From assembly GCA_037179335.1 (NCBI GenBank), contig JAKZHN010000005.1:1116001-1180000 (forward strand): 64,000 nucleotides of DNA, in the 5' to 3' direction. Of the stretch, positions 60,696 through 64,000 are shown piece after piece; the first letter of the stretch is position 1, and the number at the start of each line of letters is the position of its first letter. The translations under genes and the position numbers were made by a program. The notes beneath the pieces were generated by a model. The model worked only from the letters and a program-made list of their open reading frames with translations. It was not told where the DNA came from and searched no databases. This DNA is from Cyclaneusma minus. Its lineage: Eukaryota > Ascomycota > Leotiomycetes > Marthamycetales > Marthamycetaceae.

Positions 60696-61757
60696 TTTTT
60701 ATTAAATTTAAAAACTTTTTTCGAAAAAGATTAAATCCATATAAAACCATTAAATTTGCATTTATTTAATTTATTTAATTTAATATTGCTATGAAAAAGA
60801 AATCTATTTTCTTTGCAAAAACCAGTATTTTTTCTATATTATTAATAGCTTTATATAGAAAATCTAGACCACTTTATTAGCTATTAAAAATAATATTATT
60901 TAAGCTTTTTAAAAATATATTTTATAAATTGAAAACCAATTTAAAAAGAAATCAAAGCAATTTATAATAATAATGCTTTTAAATTTTTTAAAGCAATTAA
61001 GCAATAAATTTATATTAAAATAATTAAAGCGCAACTTACTATAATGGCTTTATTCTATGAAAACGATTTTCCAAAATAGCAAATTTAGTAATTAAAAATT
61101 AATATTTGGATTTTATTTAAAAAAATAAAACTGCTATTGGAATTTTAAAATAAAATTACCAAATATAATATTTATATCCGCAATCGCGCTGCTATTAATC
61201 TAATTATTAAAAGCCATTTTACTAGCCTTAAAAAAACTTAAAGCAAATCTCTATTTTCCATTAATAATATCAGAATATTCGGATTTCTATACGCTTTTTG
61301 TTTTAATTTAAAACTTATTTCCAGAAATTAATTATATTATAAATTTATTAATATTGATTGTCTTAGTACTTTTACAAAATACTTTAATATTATTATAAAA
61401 TAATTCAAGATTTACTCTGCAAAATTAAAATACACGCATTATATAAATAAAATTAAAATCTAGAAATTTAAGTTGGGATTAAAATTTAATTTAAAATTTC
61501 AGATAACTCCAAATAACCAAAATACAATAATTAAACAAAAACAGCGAAATCCTATAGGCAAAGAAAAAGGGTTTTAATATTAACAAATTAAACGCCAATA
61601 TTATAAAAAAATCAAAAACTATTAATAACAAATTTAATTTCTTGCTATAGCATATATTAAATAATTTATTATAGCTTAACTCGTTAAACGGGCTAATTTC
61701 CAATATATTAAAAAGGACGCAATTTAATTTATTAAATAAGCCAATTTTTAGCGCCTT

Positions 61758-61854
61758 AAAAACGCTATAATATAATATACCAAATAAACCGCAGTATAAT
61801 ATATTAAAAATGCTATAATACAGTATATTAAAAATACTATGGTATAATATACCA
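61758..61854. repeat. Four copies of a 24-bp tandem repeat
   Basis: Copies such as AAACGCTATAATATAATATA, ACCGCAGTATAATATATTA, AATGCTATAATACAGTATAT and AATACTATGGTATAATATAC recur every 24 bp, with differences mostly of the C-to-T or G-to-A kind. Confidence 0.75.
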
Positions 61855-62348
61855 ATTGCAATTTAAAATATATTTATATTTATATTAATTTCCACAATAT
61901 TAAATATACTAATTTTCACAATATCAAATACGCTTATAGTTTTACCTTTTGCTAAGTTTGCTAATAAGTTTAATAATTTAAATTAATTGAATTCCAAATT
62001 GAAAAAACAATTCAAATTTAATAGAAAATTAAAAACATTGCTTAAAAAAATTATTTAAAAGCTTTTATTAGTTCTTTATATAAAAATCCCTGCTTTTATT
62101 CCAATAACCAATTATATTAAAATTAATAATAATAATAGTATTTCGGACCTTTCTAAAATGCCCATTTTTTTATTTATTTTTCTTTTTGCAAATAATATTT
62201 CGGTTTCCAAAGCCAAGCTATATTTTACAAACAATAATGCTTAAAAGCAATTGCTGGCTATAATGCAAAACTCTATAAAATCGTTTAAATTATAATTGCA
62301 TACATTGGCTATAATATTAATAATATTAAAAAATTCACAAATTTTTAT

Positions 62349-62534
62349 AACACTGTATTTTTAAACCGAAAAAAAGCCTGCAATATTGTGTTTTTAAATT
62401 CCCAATAAAACCATTATAGCGCTGTATTTTTAAAGCCTTTAAATTCCTAGCGTAGTACCGTGTTTTTATATTTCTTTTTACAATGCCGTATTTTTAAAGC
62501 CTATTATTTATTAACGCAGCGCTGTATTTTTGCA
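62349..62534. repeat. About six copies of a 33-37 bp GCGCTGTATTTTT repeat
   Basis: Core words CACTGTATTTTTAAA, ATTGTGTTTTTAAA, GCGCTGTATTTTTAAAGCC, ACCGTGTTTTTA, TGCCGTATTTTTAAAGCC and GCGCTGTATTTTT recur near 62350, 62383, 62419, 62456, 62482 and 62516. Confidence 0.65.
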
Positions 62535-64000
62535 AGTTTGTTTATAAATTAATAATAATAATAATAAGTTTTTATTTTTTAAACCAATATATTTACCAAT
62601 TTTAACCAGCTTTTGTTTATAAATTAAATATTATATTTATTAATATTATTATATAAATCATTTGTAATTAAAAAAAGGCTGTTTTTACTTTTATTTACGC
62701 CAATTATTATAAATGGTTTATTATAATAAAAATAGTTTTTAAAAGCAAGAAGATTTGGTATACTATAATTATTATTTTTAACCAATATATTATCAATTCT
62801 AATATTATTTAGGCAAATAAAAGGCAGATTATATTAAATAAAAATTTGAAAAGGCAATATAAAGCAAATATTGTTAAAGCCTTTTGTAAAATTTATATTT
62901 ATTTTAATTAATTGAATAAAAAGGCTATTAATACCAAAATCTATTATGCAAATGCTTGAAAAGTTTTAAATAAAGAATATTTTATAAATTTTACTATTAT
63001 TATTGATTTTTATTTCCGCTAAATTGCCAATTTTAAATAAATTTTAAACTCTATTATGAAAAAATCTGGATTAAATTCCATGCTATTTGCTGCTAAATTA
63101 TTTAGTTAAATCTATTTTATATAATGGTTTATATTAAGGACTTTTTTTTCGTATTATATTATTATACGTTTTAGAAAAATATATTATATTTAAAAATATA
63201 GTATTAAATAAATATAATTTCAATATTATTTAAAAAATAAATTTGCTAAAAAAGGCCTTTTTATAATTTAAAAAGAAGGCTGTCTATTTTATTGCTTTGT
63301 AAAAATTAAATATAAAAAGCAAATATAAAACAAAGCAATTCATTAAGCTATAAAATAAGCTATAAAATAAGCGCCCTGCTAGTGTTTTTTGCAAGGTTAA
63401 AATTAATAGCTATAAGGGTAATGAAATTTCTTATAATTAGATTAAGTATGTTTTATATGGTTAAAAAGGCTATAATAATATTAGTAAATCTTTTTATTTT
63501 TTTATAAATTAAAAAATAATGCAAAATATTATAATAACCGGCTTGGTAAAAGTTTTAATAAGGAAGAAAAGGCCTATATAACTAAGGGTAATATTAAAAT
63601 TAATATTATTTTTTTCAGGTTTTTTTTAAAAAAATGCGGTATATATTATTTAAAATTTTATTAATATTGCCGGTCAAATTCGCCGTTTTATTTAAATTGC
63701 CAATTTTAATGCTATATTATATATAATTTTTTTTAAACTTTGAGGCTATATTAATAAAAAGCCATTAAAATCAAAAAGGAAAGGCTATATTTAAATTAAA
63801 TTGGTATTATATTAATAAAGGTTTAAAATGGAAAATACTCGCTTAGAAATATTTTATATATTTTATATTTAAAGGTAAATTTGCTTTTAAATAGAAAATT
63901 TTATTAAAAGGGATTTTTGGATAATTTTGATTAAAATAATATATATTTAAAGGCTATATTTAAAATTTTGTTTTTAAAATATTTATATAATAGGATTTAT

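Larger units (their letters stand above)
38590..64000. other. AT-rich, RIP-degraded retrotransposon block
   Basis: From about 38.6 kb the sequence becomes very AT-rich, TA-rich and CG-poor, and the longest intact frames over 25 kb are simple-repeat translations or 70 residues. Recognisable retroelement proteins are full of TAA/TAG stops where Gln/Arg/Trp codons would be, and Asp codons have become Asn. These are C-to-T and G-to-A changes on both strands, the mark of fungal RIP. GC-rich islands survive only in some LTRs (near 49.0 and 54.3 kb). Confidence 0.85.
60701..64000. other. Degraded AT-rich sequence to the window end
   Basis: No readable protein domain. The longest frame (61491-61703, minus, 70 residues) is Leu/Ile/Phe-rich, as expected of AT-rich DNA. 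Two short tandem repeats within it are listed separately. Confidence 0.5.

Overview
The window looks like nuclear DNA of a filamentous ascomycete (Pezizomycotina; a Dothideomycete is my guess, not shown). Reasons: protein genes with 50-75 bp introns, a two-finger C2H2 plus fungal-type regulator, a single-exon mitochondrial PPR gene, and an AT-rich block of retrotransposons ruined by C-to-T/G-to-A change, as expected from repeat-induced point mutation (RIP).

Layout. Bases 1-38,560 have balanced composition. They hold an acidic hypothetical protein (16-630), a mitochondrial PPR-like protein (1255-3522), a UbiA-superfamily membrane protein (7034-7999, minus), a six-exon C2H2 transcription factor (14182-17405, minus), a Dug1/CNDP-type metallodipeptidase with an unusually long intron (26363-28630), and a DUF6604-like gene (36116-36715) followed by a decayed copy. 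From about 38.6 kb to the end the sequence is very AT-rich. It contains a Ty3/Gypsy element (39112-46756) and a second Gypsy element (48999-60695) interrupted by a Ty1/Copia element (about 54278-59812). All coding regions there are broken.

The most unusual content is three arrays of roughly 300-350 bp units: 3.8-6.8 kb (plus), 10.2-13.5 kb (minus) and 28.95-31.8 kb (plus). Nearly every unit carries a TATA box followed by a conserved core. Many also carry an upstream CACGTG-type site and several GACAGCAA-like motifs. Arrays 2 and 3 are the same family in opposite orientation; array 1 has the same layout with weaker similarity. No conserved reading frame runs through the units, so they look like repeated small promoters or short non-coding transcription units. 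I do not recognise this family, and it is the best candidate here for something undescribed.

Other points: a poly-G/N/poly-C junction at 18.13-18.24 kb is probably an assembly join, so linkage across it is uncertain; 18.2-26.4 kb is gene-poor with one hairpin repeat; 33.5-38.6 kb is repeat- and pseudogene-like and leads into the AT-rich block. The protein genes show no shared pathway and no cluster logic.
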